Of a stretch of DNA of 8,445 nucleotides, positions 1 through 7,431 are shown one piece after another. The notes under the pieces were generated by a model. The model was not told where the DNA came from. It searched no databases and was given only the letters and a program-made list of their open reading frames with translations. How positions within the stretch are numbered: position 1 is the stretch's first letter; the number at the start of each line of letters is the position of its first letter. The DNA lies in NCBI GenBank assembly GCA_937914895.1, contig CALGIL010000153.1, positions 1 to 8,445 on the forward strand, in the 5' to 3' direction. The translations under genes were made by a program, and so were the position numbers. This DNA comes from an uncultured Angelakisella sp. GTDB taxonomy: Bacteria > Bacillota > Clostridia > Oscillospirales > Ruminococcaceae.

Positions 1-12
1 TGGTGGTCTTTC

Positions 13-38
13 CCCCCTTTCTGCCAGCAGAAAGGGGG
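13..38. repeat. Perfect 11-bp inverted repeat (hairpin)
   Basis: CCCCCTTTCTG at 13-23 is perfectly complementary to CAGAAAGGGGG at 28-38 around the 4-nt loop CCAG. Neither side is followed by a T-run, so it does not look like a standard intrinsic terminator in either direction. It lies in a gene-free stretch beyond the terminator of the kinase-like gene. It could be a structured RNA element, part of a dispersed intergenic repeat, or the edge of something outside the window; the sequence does not decide. Confidence 0.6.
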
Positions 39-60
39 CCCCGCCGGAGGCGTAGAAGGG

Positions 61-79
61 TTTGGGATATAGTCCCAAA
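61..79. repeat. Perfect 7-bp inverted repeat
   Basis: TTTGGGA at 61-67 pairs with TCCCAAA at 73-79 across the 5-nt loop TATAG. There is no T-run next to it, so a terminator role is unlikely. It is the second of several closely packed palindromes in the first 210 bases. Its function is unknown. Confidence 0.5.
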
Positions 80-112
80 GAGTAAAGAAAGATAATCTTG
101 GATAAAAACGTA

Positions 113-130
113 GCCCTGCCCGCTAGGGCA
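113..130. repeat. Alternative small hairpins before a T-run on the minus strand
   Basis: Two mutually exclusive short stems can form here: GCCCT (113-117) with AGGGC (125-129), or TGCCC (117-121) with GGGCA (126-130). Read on the minus strand, T5 (plus-strand A-run 104-108) follows a few bases later. This could be a weak backup terminator behind the strong one at 178-207. The stems are only 5 bp, so this is a tentative call. Confidence 0.3.
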
Positions 131-177
131 CCAAAAGACCCCCGCCAAGGAACGCCCCCCCAAGCATAGTCATAGGC

Positions 178-207
178 AAAACAAAACGGCAGGCATACGC
201 CTGCCGT
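178..207 (-). terminator. Intrinsic terminator of the cytidylate-kinase-like gene
   Basis: Read on the minus strand, ACGGCAGGC (207-199) and GCCTGCCGT (194-186) form a perfect 9-bp GC-rich stem with the loop GTAT. It is followed by the T-rich tract TTTGTTTT (plus-strand A-rich 178-185). It begins 21 bases after the TGA of the kinase-like gene at 229. Position, stem strength and U-tract all fit a rho-independent terminator. Confidence 0.85.
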
Positions 208-228
208 CTCTGTCTGCCGCCGAATTTT

Positions 229-831
229 TCAAAAGCTGCGGACATAGGCCTCCAGCACCGCCACGGCGTTGTCCAGGCCAATGGACAGGCTGTCCATGGC
301 GACGTGGTAATGCCGGGCGTCGCCAAACCGGATGCCGGTGTAGTAGTTGTAGTAGGTGCTGCGCCGCTTGTCGGTCTTTTCAATAATGTCCTCGGCCTTG
401 TCCTGGGGCAGACCGTAGGCGGTGCGGCCCCGCTCCACCCGCAGGGGCAGGGGGGCGTGGATGAACACCCGGACGCAGTGGGGCAGGTCCTCCAGGATGT
501 AGTCGGCACACCGGCCCACAATGACGCAGGGCCCCTCCTCCGCCAGCTGGCGGATCACCTTGGACTGGACCAGGTAGATTTTATCGTTAAGGGGCAGGTC
601 ATAGCTGTTGATAATAGAACCCGCCCGCAGCAGGGAAAAGAGCATACTGCTGCTGGCCTGCTGCTCCGGCTCCTCAAAATGGCTGGGGGAAAATCCGCTT
701 TTTTGGGCGGCCAGGTTGATAAGCTCCTTGTCATAGCAGGGAAGCCCCAGGCGCTGGGCCAGTTTTTGACCTACCTCCCGGCCCCCGCTGCCGTACTGCC
801 TGCTGATGGTGACGACCAAATCGCTTTTCAT
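229..831 (-). CDS. Cytidylate kinase-like family protein
   Basis: A 200-residue soluble protein of the cytidylate-kinase-like P-loop group (the Cytidylate_kin2 type common in Clostridia). The nucleotide-binding start is visible at residues 9-25 (ISRQYGSGGREVGQKLA), where GSGG stands in for the usual GxxGxGK(S/T) loop. VIVGRCADYIL (103-113) fits the central strand and following helix of NMP kinases, and the basic, tyrosine-rich KTDKRRSTYYNYYTG (152-166) looks like the lid. The family is annotated by similarity to CMP kinase, but its substrate is usually unproven, so I give no gene symbol; cmk would over-claim. The ATG at 831 has GGGGAGG 10 bases upstream. The gene has its own promoter (885-913) and terminator (178-207), so it is probably transcribed alone. 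Read-through from the 790-residue gene upstream is possible, since I see no terminator between them. Confidence 0.85.
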   Translation of the reverse strand: MKSDLVVTISRQYGSGGREVGQKLAQRLGLPCYDKELINLAAQKSGFSPSHFEEPEQQASSSMLFSLLRAGSIINSYDLPLNDKIYLVQSKVIRQLAEEGPCVIVGRCADYILEDLPHCVRVFIHAPLPLRVERGRTAYGLPQDKAEDIIEKTDKRRSTYYNYYTGIRFGDARHYHVAMDSLSIGLDNAVAVLEAYVRSF

Positions 832-884
832 GCTGACACAGCCTCCCCTCTGTACCGGTAAAGTTGGGAATGCCTCCCGACTCC

Positions 885-913
885 ATTTTACACCAGACGG
901 GCGGCTTTTTCAA
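885..913 (-). promoter_or_regulatory. Sigma-A-type promoter for the cytidylate-kinase-like gene
   Basis: On the minus strand, TTGAAA (plus 908-913) is followed after exactly 17 bases by TAAAAT (plus 885-890). Each hexamer differs from consensus at one position. Transcription would begin near 878, giving a leader of about 45 bases before the ATG at 831. The promoter sits in the 97-base gap behind the 790-residue gene, so the kinase-like gene is probably not controlled only by the sigma-factor operon. Confidence 0.7.
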
Positions 914-926
914 GGATGGGGCGGAA

Positions 927-3299
927 TTAGCTGCCATAGTTGGAGAAGACGACCTCCCGGCTGACATAGCGGCAACCGCCGTCCTCCCGGGGCTCCACCA
1001 CCACCAAAACCTCCTGGTAGCGGCGGACGCCGTACTGGTGGCAGACAGTAATATAAAGGAGATCCCCTTGTTGTACCACCGAGGGGATGACATAATCATC
1101 GCCATATTCCTGCTGCTGGCCCCGCATACGTCCGTAGCTTGCCTGGAGGCCCCAGTCGTAGACATAGGAGTCGGTGTCGCTGTGGTAGAGGAAGCTTTGC
1201 CGCAGGGCGGCGCTGTCCGCCGGAAAATAGCTTTGGGCCAGGTCCTCAAACTCCCGGGCGGGGATGTCCAGCAGACTGCCGCTGGTGTAGGGGGCCAGCA
1301 GACCGGCGTTTTCCAAAAACAGCAGGACCTGCCCCGCCGCCGGCGGCTGCCCGGCGTCAAAATCGGCCATAAAAGTGATGCCGGTCAGGGGCCGGATGTA
1401 CCGCCACTGGGGGGGCGCCTGGGTCATCCAGTCGGGCGGATCGCCCAGCCACCAGCCGTCGCCCCATTCGTCGGTGACAAAGGCGCCCTCGTCGGTGATG
1501 GCCGCCTCGGCGATCTCCCTGCTCCAGCGGTAGACAAGGCCCCGCTCGTCGGGCTCGCCCTGGTATTCCTCCGCCTGGATGCGATCGGGGTAGGTGGCCA
1601 GCACACAGATAAAATCCTCCCCCCGCATGGTCAGGGTGGCGGTGGTGCGGTCCCGGACATGGCGGACAAAGGTGCGCACGTCCTCGGCCCCCTGCACCAC
1701 CCGGCCGCCGGTGACGGCACAGGCCCCGTCAAAGACCGAGTCGGGCTCCAGGACGGGGACCGGGAGGCCCTGGGCGTCAGTGTCCACCGCCACCGTGTCG
1801 ATGCGGTAGCTGCCGCCGTCCTCGTCCGCAAAGCGGTCCTCCACGTGCGCGGCCCCCAGGGCGCGCACCGACAGCAGACTGTAATCCGCCAGGCCGTACT
1901 CAAAGGAATCCCCGCGGCTGTTTTGGTAGACGTCGGCGTCCACCCGGGCGGCAAATTCCCACTTGGGCAGGGTGTCCAGCAGCTTGGCCAGGTCGTACCG
2001 GGTCAGGCGGATCAGCTGCCGGGAGGGGAAGCGGTGCACCTCGGTTCCGTCGGGGGTCAGCAGCACCCGGGCGTCCCCCCGGTCCACCATTTGCAGCACC
2101 ACCGCGGTCAACACCCGCCGGTCGCCCTCCCGGGTGATGCTCAGGGGATAGCCCTGCCACTGGGCATCGGGGTTGTCGGTGCCGATGAAGCGGTGGCTGT
2201 ACAGCCCGGTGTCGGCATCATAAAGGGCCTCCGCGGCGCCCTGCTCATCCACCGGATCGCCGTGGCGCACCCGGACCAGGGGGAAGAGCTTTGCCATGGC
2301 GGCCTCCACCTCCTCCCGGGTGGCGGTCAGGGGGGTGTCGTCCCGCCAGGCGGCAAAGCCCTGGGGGTGAATGCCGTCGGGGTACAGCACCTCCCGCTGG
2401 TGGGACCAGACCCGGTCGCAGACCAGCTCCACCGTCTCGGGGGCCGGGGTAATCACCGTGATGTCCCCCGCAAAGTCGAGAATCTGGGGCAGGTACTCCT
2501 CCACCAGCAGCTGGATATAGGCGGCGTCGGTTTGCAGCCGCAGGTCGGCAATCAGCGGCACCGCCGCCTCGGTCATCCGGTAGGCCTGGGGGATGGCGTC
2601 GGGCCACAGGGCGGGGGCGTCCTGCTGTGCCTGGAGGACCGTCAGCTCCCGGGAGACCTCCTCCTGCATCCGGTACATGGCGTCGGTCTTTTCCCGGTAA
2701 TCATCCCACCAAGCCTGCTCTTCGGCGTCCAGGGTGTGGTCCTTGTACTTGGGGTACAGCTCCTCCATGCGGGCCTCCCCCTCCCGCACCTCCCGCTCCA
2801 AATCCGGCAGCTGGGGGTACCGGTCGGTCACCTGGGCCACCAATTCCGGGGCCAGGGGCTGCTTGCCGTACATCCGGTAAATCTCCTCCAGGGTCAGGTC
2901 CCCGGCGGCCAGGGCATCCATCATCCGGGAGACATTGCCCTGATCCAGGCCATGCTCCAGCCGCTGGTGGTTCCAGTCCCGCAGCATGGCGCCAAGCTGC
3001 CGCTGAATGACGCCGTATTGGGGGGTGTTGTCCTCCATCTGGTTCCAGCCCACCCCCAGCATCCGGTAGAGGTCGGGGAAGGGAATCCACCCCATGGCCC
3101 CGGCAAAGGCGGTAATGGCAAGGGCGCCCAGCAGGGCGGCGGCCGCCGCCAGCACCACAAAGGAGCGGCGCAGCTTGGCGGTGCGTCTCTGCCCGCCGGC
3201 GGCCCCTGCCTTTACCCGGGTCAGCAGGCGGTCCGGGCCGCCCAGCAGGTTTTGGCTGCCAAAGGCGGCGGTTTTGGTCATCAGCTCCCCCATGGTCAT
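927..3299 (-). CDS. Large single-pass membrane protein, candidate anti-sigma or sensor partner of the ECF sigma factor
   Basis: A 790-residue protein I cannot place in a known family as a whole. Residues 1-45 are a short basic, presumably cytoplasmic part ending in RRTAKLRRSF. Residues about 46-69 are an alanine/leucine-rich membrane segment, and the remaining 720 or so residues should lie outside the membrane. Residues about 90-230 are charged and helical-looking, possibly coiled coil. Residues about 525-590 (around GGRVVQGAEDVRTFVRHV) vaguely recall small extracellular DUF modules of clostridial lipoproteins; this is weak. Its ATG overlaps the sigma-factor stop as ATGA, and AAAGGAGG lies 10 bases upstream of that ATG, so the two are translationally coupled. 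That arrangement is typical of anti-sigma factors. However, the N-terminus has no HxxxCxxC zinc motif and is unusually short for binding a sigma factor. The gene is certain; the function is inferred from context only. Confidence 0.85.
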   Translation of the reverse strand: MTMGELMTKTAAFGSQNLLGGPDRLLTRVKAGAAGGQRRTAKLRRSFVVLAAAAALLGALAITAFAGAMGWIPFPDLYRMLGVGWNQMEDNTPQYGVIQRQLGAMLRDWNHQRLEHGLDQGNVSRMMDALAAGDLTLEEIYRMYGKQPLAPELVAQVTDRYPQLPDLEREVREGEARMEELYPKYKDHTLDAEEQAWWDDYREKTDAMYRMQEEVSRELTVLQAQQDAPALWPDAIPQAYRMTEAAVPLIADLRLQTDAAYIQLLVEEYLPQILDFAGDITVITPAPETVELVCDRVWSHQREVLYPDGIHPQGFAAWRDDTPLTATREEVEAAMAKLFPLVRVRHGDPVDEQGAAEALYDADTGLYSHRFIGTDNPDAQWQGYPLSITREGDRRVLTAVVLQMVDRGDARVLLTPDGTEVHRFPSRQLIRLTRYDLAKLLDTLPKWEFAARVDADVYQNSRGDSFEYGLADYSLLSVRALGAAHVEDRFADEDGGSYRIDTVAVDTDAQGLPVPVLEPDSVFDGACAVTGGRVVQGAEDVRTFVRHVRDRTTATLTMRGEDFICVLATYPDRIQAEEYQGEPDERGLVYRWSREIAEAAITDEGAFVTDEWGDGWWLGDPPDWMTQAPPQWRYIRPLTGITFMADFDAGQPPAAGQVLLFLENAGLLAPYTSGSLLDIPAREFEDLAQSYFPADSAALRQSFLYHSDTDSYVYDWGLQASYGRMRGQQQEYGDDYVIPSVVQQGDLLYITVCHQYGVRRYQEVLVVVEPREDGGCRYVSREVVFSNYGS

Positions 3300-3844
3300 G
3301 GCTGGGTGTCCTCCTTTGCAAAATAGTCCCGCCGCAGGGCGGCAACGGTGCGGTAGATGCGGCTGGTGGCGCTGGCCTCGGTCATCCCCAGGGCCCGGGC
3401 GGATTCCTTAAGGGTATAGCCCAGGCGGAAGTGCAGCAGGAACAGCCGCTGGGTCAAATCTCCCCGGCGTCCGATTTCCTCCCAAAGGTCCCCCAGCAGC
3501 AGGGCGTCTTCGCCGGCAAAATCCGGCAGGCTCCGGGCCAACTCGTGCTCCAGCTGGTCCCGGGTCGCCCCGTCGTCCAGGGTCACCCGGTCCCGCTCCT
3601 TCTTCCGGGTGCCGTAGTACCGGGACAGCTCGTGCTTGACCGAGGTGGTCAGCAGCTTGCGGGCCGAGGCTTCGTCCAGGGTCCCCTTGCTGCGGATGCG
3701 CTTATAAAACGCGGTGTACACCGTCTGCAGGAGGTCGTCGGTGTCCTCCAGGTGTTTGATTCGGGAGAGGGCGTAGGCGGCCAGATACCGGTAGGTCAGC
3801 CCATACAACCGCTCAAATTCCCGGTCGGCGGCGGCTTTATCCAT
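3296..3844 (-). CDS. RNA polymerase sigma factor, sigma-70 family, ECF type
   Basis: A 182-residue two-domain sigma factor, the usual size for the ECF group. Region 2 is near residues 8-75, with the core-binding and -10 recognition stretch around DTDDLLQTVYTAFYKRI (about 34-50). A charged linker follows. Region 4 (about 130-175) holds a helix-turn-helix in LGYTLKESARALGMTEASAT, which reads the -35 element. It would direct RNA polymerase to a dedicated set of promoters, probably in response to an envelope or extracellular signal given its membrane partner. The ATG at 3844 is preceded at 6 bases by AGAGGAGG. The TGA overlaps the ATG of the 790-residue membrane protein. ECF units often activate themselves; an AT-rich TATATA at 3877-3882 is the only promoter-like element I see upstream. 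The specific ECF group cannot be told by eye. Confidence 0.9.
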   Translation of the reverse strand: MDKAAADREFERLYGLTYRYLAAYALSRIKHLEDTDDLLQTVYTAFYKRIRSKGTLDEASARKLLTTSVKHELSRYYGTRKKERDRVTLDDGATRDQLEHELARSLPDFAGEDALLLGDLWEEIGRRGDLTQRLFLLHFRLGYTLKESARALGMTEASATSRIYRTVAALRRDYFAKEDTQP

Positions 3845-3876
3845 GTTGGTCCTCCTCTTGCCATGGGTTCTGTTAC

Positions 3877-3918
3877 TATATAAGGGGATTGGCGGGGGTT
3901 TTCTTTCATAACAGTCAA
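3877..3918 (-). promoter_or_regulatory. Probable promoter region of the sigma-factor operon (elements unclear)
   Basis: The 166-base gap between the sigma-factor start and the lctD stop holds, on the minus strand, TATATA (3877-3882), 32 bases above the ATG, and further up TTGACT (3913-3918). These are 30 bases apart, too far to form one sigma-A promoter. The stretch between them contains GAAAAC, which could be a poor ECF -35 box about 16 bases before TATATA. A promoter is expected here because the operon starts after a possible terminator, but I cannot define it. Confidence 0.3.
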
Positions 3919-3931
3919 AGGTCCCCCAAAA

Positions 3932-3986
3932 CAGCAGTGCGGGAGACAGAAACGCAGCCCCCGCGCTCCTTCCCCCGCACCTGCTG
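3932..3986 (-). terminator. Long-loop hairpin, candidate terminator of the lct operon
   Basis: CAGCAG-TGCGGG (3932-3943) pairs with CCCGCA-C-CTGCTG (3974-3986), giving 12 base pairs with one bulged base around a loop of about 30 nt. On the minus strand it starts 24 bases after the lctD stop and is followed by only four Ts before a G-run. On the plus strand it is followed by ATTTTTAG. It may act in either direction, but the long loop and short T-run make it a weak example. Confidence 0.45.
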
Positions 3987-4010
3987 ATTTTTAGTTTTAA
4001 AGAATGGCCC

Positions 4011-5402
4011 CTAGCAGACCTTACCGGGATTCAGGATGCCGGCGGGGTCAAACACCCGCTTAATACCCTCCATCAGGGCCATCTGGGCGGGACCGAACTG
4101 CTGGCGCAGGTATTCCTTTTTGGCAAAGCCGATGCCGTGCTCGCCGGATACCAGGCCCCCCAGCTCCTCCGCCCGCTTGTACATTTTATCAAAGCCCTCC
4201 TTTAGGCGGGCCTCCCACTCCTCCTGGGGCAGGCCGTCCCGGCACAGGTAGACGTGGAGGTTGCCGTCCCCGGCGTGGCCGAAGCTGGGGATGCGCAGCC
4301 CCACCTCTTTGGCCACCTGGTGGGTGAATTTGATAAAGGTGGCCACGTTGTTCCGGGGCACCACCACGTCGCACTCGTCCATCTGGTCGGTGGAGGCCTT
4401 AATGGCCTCCAAAAAGGCGCCCCGGGCGGTCCAGACCGAATCCTTGCGCTCGTCGGTGTCCACAATGTAGACATCCAGCGCCCCGCGGCTCAGGCACAGG
4501 TCCGCCACCTGGCTGTATTCCGCCTCCACCTGGGCGGCGCTGCTGCCGTCGCAGGTCAGCAGGATATAGGCGTCGTGCTCCTTGTCGGGGAACTTTTTGC
4601 CCAGGTAATCCTCGGCAAACAAAATGGTCTCCCGGGACATATACTCAATGGCGGTCAAAGCCGCCTTGGACTTAATGATCTCGGGCACCACCTCGATGGC
4701 CTCCTCCATGGTGGCAAAGGGGACCAGAAGGCTGACCGAATGGGTGGGCAGGGGCACCAGCCGCAGGGTGGCCTCGGTGATGACCGCCAGGGTCCCCTCG
4801 GAGCCGATGATGAGGTCCTTAAGGGAGTAGCCCGAGCTGTTTTTGACCACCTTGCCCCCCAGATGGACCACCTCGCCGGTGGGCAGCACCACCGTCAACC
4901 CCCGGACAAAGTCCCGGGTGACGCCGTATTTGACCGCCCGCATCCCCCCGGCGTTGGTGCTGATGTTGCCGCCGATGGTGGCGGACTTTTCGCCGGGGTC
5001 GGGGGGGTACAAAAGGTCGTGCTCCTGGACGTAGGCGGCAAGCTCCATGAGCAGGACGCCGGGCTGCACCGTGACGGTGAGGTTCTCCTCGTCCAGCTCC
5101 AAAATCCGGTTCATCAGGGTGGTTTCCAGCATAATGCCCCCCGCCACGGCCACCGCCGCGCCCACAAGGCCGGTGCCGGAGCCCCGCACCACTACCGGAA
5201 TCTTGTTTTGGGTGGCAAAGGCCATAATTTGGGAGACCTCTTCGGTGGAGATCACCCGGATGAGGACTTCGGGAAAGCTGCGGACGTCCCCCAGCTCGTC
5301 GTGGGCGTAGTCCTCGCTGATCTGGTCCCCCGCCAAAAAGCGCTGGGGGTCTGCAAAACCGCGCAGGGTATCCATCTGGCCGGCTGTCAGCTTATGCGCC
5401 AT
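4011..5402 (-). CDS. lctD: FAD-linked D-lactate/2-hydroxyacid dehydrogenase, GlcD/LctD family
   Basis: A 463-residue flavoprotein of the GlcD family that oxidises a 2-hydroxy acid, most likely lactate to pyruvate. Residues about 40-215 are the FAD_binding_4 domain, with the nucleotide motif [14 protein letters not shown] (71-84) and the [13 protein letters not shown] loop (141-153). Residues about 215-460 are the FAD-oxidase C domain, with [12 protein letters not shown] (375-386) and SGEHGIG (419-425), histidine motifs near the substrate and metal site. I chose ATG 5402 because AAGGAGG lies 9 bases upstream and the family's homology starts here; the frame stays open 29 codons further up inside etfA. 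The gene overlaps the etfA stop by 11 bases, implying coupled translation. Next to an iron-sulfur-bearing EtfAB pair it matches the Ldh subunit of the electron-confurcating lactate dehydrogenase of Acetobacterium woodii. Glycolate or another hydroxy acid remains possible as substrate. Confidence 0.88.
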   Translation of the reverse strand: MAHKLTAGQMDTLRGFADPQRFLAGDQISEDYAHDELGDVRSFPEVLIRVISTEEVSQIMAFATQNKIPVVVRGSGTGLVGAAVAVAGGIMLETTLMNRILELDEENLTVTVQPGVLLMELAAYVQEHDLLYPPDPGEKSATIGGNISTNAGGMRAVKYGVTRDFVRGLTVVLPTGEVVHLGGKVVKNSSGYSLKDLIIGSEGTLAVITEATLRLVPLPTHSVSLLVPFATMEEAIEVVPEIIKSKAALTAIEYMSRETILFAEDYLGKKFPDKEHDAYILLTCDGSSAAQVEAEYSQVADLCLSRGALDVYIVDTDERKDSVWTARGAFLEAIKASTDQMDECDVVVPRNNVATFIKFTHQVAKEVGLRIPSFGHAGDGNLHVYLCRDGLPQEEWEARLKEGFDKMYKRAEELGGLVSGEHGIGFAKKEYLRQQFGPAQMALMEGIKRVFDPAGILNPGKVC

Positions 5403-6603
5403 GGGTGTGTTCCTCCTTTTTGCACAGGGAAATAAGGCGGGGGAGGATCTCGTACAAATCCCCCACCAGGCCGTAATGGGCCACGTCAAAGATGGGGGCC
5501 GCGGGGTCGCTGTTTACCGCCACAATGCAGTCGCAGCCCCGCATGCCCGCGGCAAACTGCACCGACCCCGAAACGCCCAGGGTGATGATGAGCTTGGCGC
5601 CTACCGTCCGGCCGGACAGGCCGATTTGGTGCTTGGGGTCAAACCACTTTGCCTCAATAAGGGGGCGGGTGCAGGCCAGCTGTCCCCCCAAAAGGTCGGC
5701 CAGCTCCCGGGCCAAAGCCAAATCCCCCTGGTTTTTGACGCCCCGGCCCACGGCCACAATGACCTCCGCCTCGGAGATGTCCACCTCCCGGGGCTTTTCG
5801 GCCATGTCCAAAATAACGGTGTCGGTGTGCAGCTTTTCGGGCGCAAGCTCCATGGGCCGGACGACGCCCGTGGGGTTTTCCACCGGCTGGGGCGCCGAAA
5901 AAATCTTGTACCGCACGGTGCAAAACTGGGGCCGGTGCTTGGGGGTGATAATCTGCGCCATAATGTTGCCCCCAAAAGCGGGACGGATCTGCAGCAGATC
6001 GGTATTTTCCTTCATCTCCAAAATGGTGCAGTCGGCGGTCAGCCCGGTGCGGAACCGCGCCGCCACCCGGGGGGCCAGGCTGCGGCCCATGTTGGTGGCC
6101 CCCACCAGAATGGAGGAGGGCTTTACCTTGTTGATAAAATCCTCAAAGGCGTTGGCGTAGGGCTCTATGGAAAAGCGGGCCAGCTCCGGGTAGTCGTAGG
6201 TGTAAACGGCGTCCGCCCCATAGGCCAGCAGCTCCCGGGCCGCCTCGCCAATCCGGTGGCCCATCAAAACGGCGTATACCGGGTGCCCCGTCACCTTTGC
6301 CAGCTCCCGGGCCTTGCCCAGAAGCTCCCGGGTGACGTTGTGGACGACCCCCTCCTGCTGGTCCACAAAGACGGCAATCCCCCGCCAGTCGTCCTTGTTG
6401 ATTTTTGGGGGAACGGCGGCGTCTTCCTCCATGGTGATGGCCCCGGCCGGGCCGCGCCTTACGCAGATGCCGCACATTTTGCACCCGGAGTTAATATCCA
6501 GGGTGCCGTTTTCGTAGGTGATGGCGGAAAAAGGGCAGATGCCCACCAGGGTTTCCGCCGTCTCCCGGTCGATACGGTCGTGATGAATGCTCAGATGCGC
6601 CAT
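5392..6603 (-). CDS. etfA: Electron transfer flavoprotein alpha subunit with N-terminal [4Fe-4S] domain
   Basis: A 403-residue EtfA, longer than the usual 320 or so because of an N-terminal ferredoxin-like domain (residues 1-65). This carries C23 in ICPFSAI and C41, C44, C47 in CKMCGIC; the fourth cysteine expected after C47 is G51. Those four cysteines are enough for one [4Fe-4S] cluster. Residues about 75-265 are the EtfA/B-type nucleotide fold. The C-terminal FAD domain is clear in [31 protein letters not shown] and [20 protein letters not shown]. In the lactate dehydrogenase complex this subunit should take electrons from reduced ferredoxin through the cluster and shuttle them through its FAD (LctC role). 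ATG 6603 has AAAGGGGAG 8 bases upstream and lies 15 bases after the etfB stop; its 3' end overlaps lctD by 11 bases. Confidence 0.92.
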   Translation of the reverse strand: MAHLSIHHDRIDRETAETLVGICPFSAITYENGTLDINSGCKMCGICVRRGPAGAITMEEDAAVPPKINKDDWRGIAVFVDQQEGVVHNVTRELLGKARELAKVTGHPVYAVLMGHRIGEAARELLAYGADAVYTYDYPELARFSIEPYANAFEDFINKVKPSSILVGATNMGRSLAPRVAARFRTGLTADCTILEMKENTDLLQIRPAFGGNIMAQIITPKHRPQFCTVRYKIFSAPQPVENPTGVVRPMELAPEKLHTDTVILDMAEKPREVDISEAEVIVAVGRGVKNQGDLALARELADLLGGQLACTRPLIEAKWFDPKHQIGLSGRTVGAKLIITLGVSGSVQFAAGMRGCDCIVAVNSDPAAPIFDVAHYGLVGDLYEILPRLISLCKKEEHTHGA

Positions 6604-6618
6604 GACAGCTTCTCCCCT

Positions 6619-7413
6619 TTATCCCACGAATTTTCGGCTGCGCAGAATGTCGTACAGCCGGTCGGCCAGTTCTGTTCCAGTGCCCTCCAGCATCTCCTTG
6701 GAGGTGTTTTTCTCCGGGGGAAAGATGCGCTCCACCTGGGTGGGGGAGCCGGACAGGCCGTAATGGCTTTCGTCCTGGTCCAAAAAGTCCCGGAAGGTAA
6801 GGGTGGACAGCACCTGGGCCCGGTCCACCTCCTTGCTGCGCTTATAGGAGGGCAGCCGGGGGGTGTTGATGTCCCCGTCGGCGCACAGCAGGCAGGGCAT
6901 GGGCATGCGCATGGTGGCAATGTGGCTGTCCAGGCTGCACTGGACGGTAATCTGCCCGTGGGATACATCCTCCACCGACAGGACGTTGCCCGCCAGGGGC
7001 AGGCCGAGGAATTCGCTGATTTCGGCGCCCACCTGGGCGGTGTCGCCGTCGGTGGTCTGCTTGCCGCATAGGATGACGTCAAAGTCCCCCATGCGGCGGA
7101 TGGCCTGGCTGAGGGTGTAGGCGGTGGCCAGCACGTCGGCCCCGGCAAACTTGCGGTCGGTGACCAGGGTGCCCCCCTGGGCCCCCATATAGACGGTCTC
7201 CAGCACGGCGGACTGCGCCTGGGGCGGGCCCATGGTCAGCACCTGCACCTGGCCGCCGTACCGCTGGGCCAGCGAGAGGGCCAGCTCCATGGCGTACAGG
7301 TCGTAGGGGTTCAGCTTGCTTGCCACACCGTCCCGCCTCAGGACGCCGGTGACCGGGTCCACCTCCACCTGGGTGGTGCCGGGCACTTGTTTGACACATA
7401 CCAAAAGGTTCAA
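6619..7413 (-). CDS. etfB: Electron transfer flavoprotein beta subunit
   Basis: A 264-residue EtfB, the normal family length. The start LLVCVKQVPGTTQVEVDP, then NPYDLYAMELAL (35-46), VLTMGPPQA (59-67) and GKQTTDGDTAQVG (117-129) are the classic EtfB blocks, the last forming the nucleotide/FAD pocket. In confurcating ETFs this subunit binds the flavin that splits or joins electron pairs and contacts NAD+. It corresponds to LctB of the lactate dehydrogenase complex. I place the start at a TTG (7411-7413): it sits 8 bases after a perfect AAAGGAGG, and homology to EtfB begins exactly there. The in-frame open stretch further up (to about 7512) runs through the promoter and operator, so it is not coding. 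etfA follows after 15 bases. Confidence 0.92.
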   Translation of the reverse strand: MNLLVCVKQVPGTTQVEVDPVTGVLRRDGVASKLNPYDLYAMELALSLAQRYGGQVQVLTMGPPQAQSAVLETVYMGAQGGTLVTDRKFAGADVLATAYTLSQAIRRMGDFDVILCGKQTTDGDTAQVGAEISEFLGLPLAGNVLSVEDVSHGQITVQCSLDSHIATMRMPMPCLLCADGDINTPRLPSYKRSKEVDRAQVLSTLTFRDFLDQDESHYGLSGSPTQVERIFPPEKNTSKEMLEGTGTELADRLYDILRSRKFVG

Positions 7414-7421
7414 GGGTTGCT

Positions 7422-7429
7422 CCTCCTTT
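7422..7429 (-). promoter_or_regulatory. Shine-Dalgarno that fixes the TTG start of etfB
   Basis: On the minus strand AAAGGAGG (plus CCTCCTTT) stands 8 bases before TTG at 7411-7413, the ideal distance. No ATG or GTG in the etfB frame lies at a suitable distance, so this site decides the start. Confidence 0.85.
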
Positions 7430-7431
7430 AT

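Noticed and set aside
1..72. Plus-strand open frame from the edge ending in TAG at 70-72, as a gene tail
   Set aside because: All three plus frames are open for 18 codons or more here, the stretch is dominated by the 13-38 hairpin, and no frame looks protein-like.
123..521. 132-codon minus-strand frame overlapping the kinase-like gene
   Set aside because: It is rich in T, P, S, W and R in another frame of a well-supported gene, runs through the terminator hairpin and has no homology I recognise.
864..3326. 820-codon open frame on the plus strand opposite the 790-residue gene
   Set aside because: Its product is rich in G, H, Q, V and P with no domain, as expected when a GC-rich gene is read antisense. 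The minus-strand gene has a ribosome site, membrane segment and operon coupling; the plus frame starts inside a promoter and has none of these.
5403..5489. 29-residue N-terminal extension of LctD inside etfA
   Set aside because: The extension has no family similarity, and a good Shine-Dalgarno precedes ATG 5402.
5401..7071. 556-codon plus-strand open frame across etfA and etfB
   Set aside because: It lies antisense to two unmistakable ETF genes and has the low-complexity composition of a shadow frame. The same applies to the 393-codon plus frame at 4254-5435.
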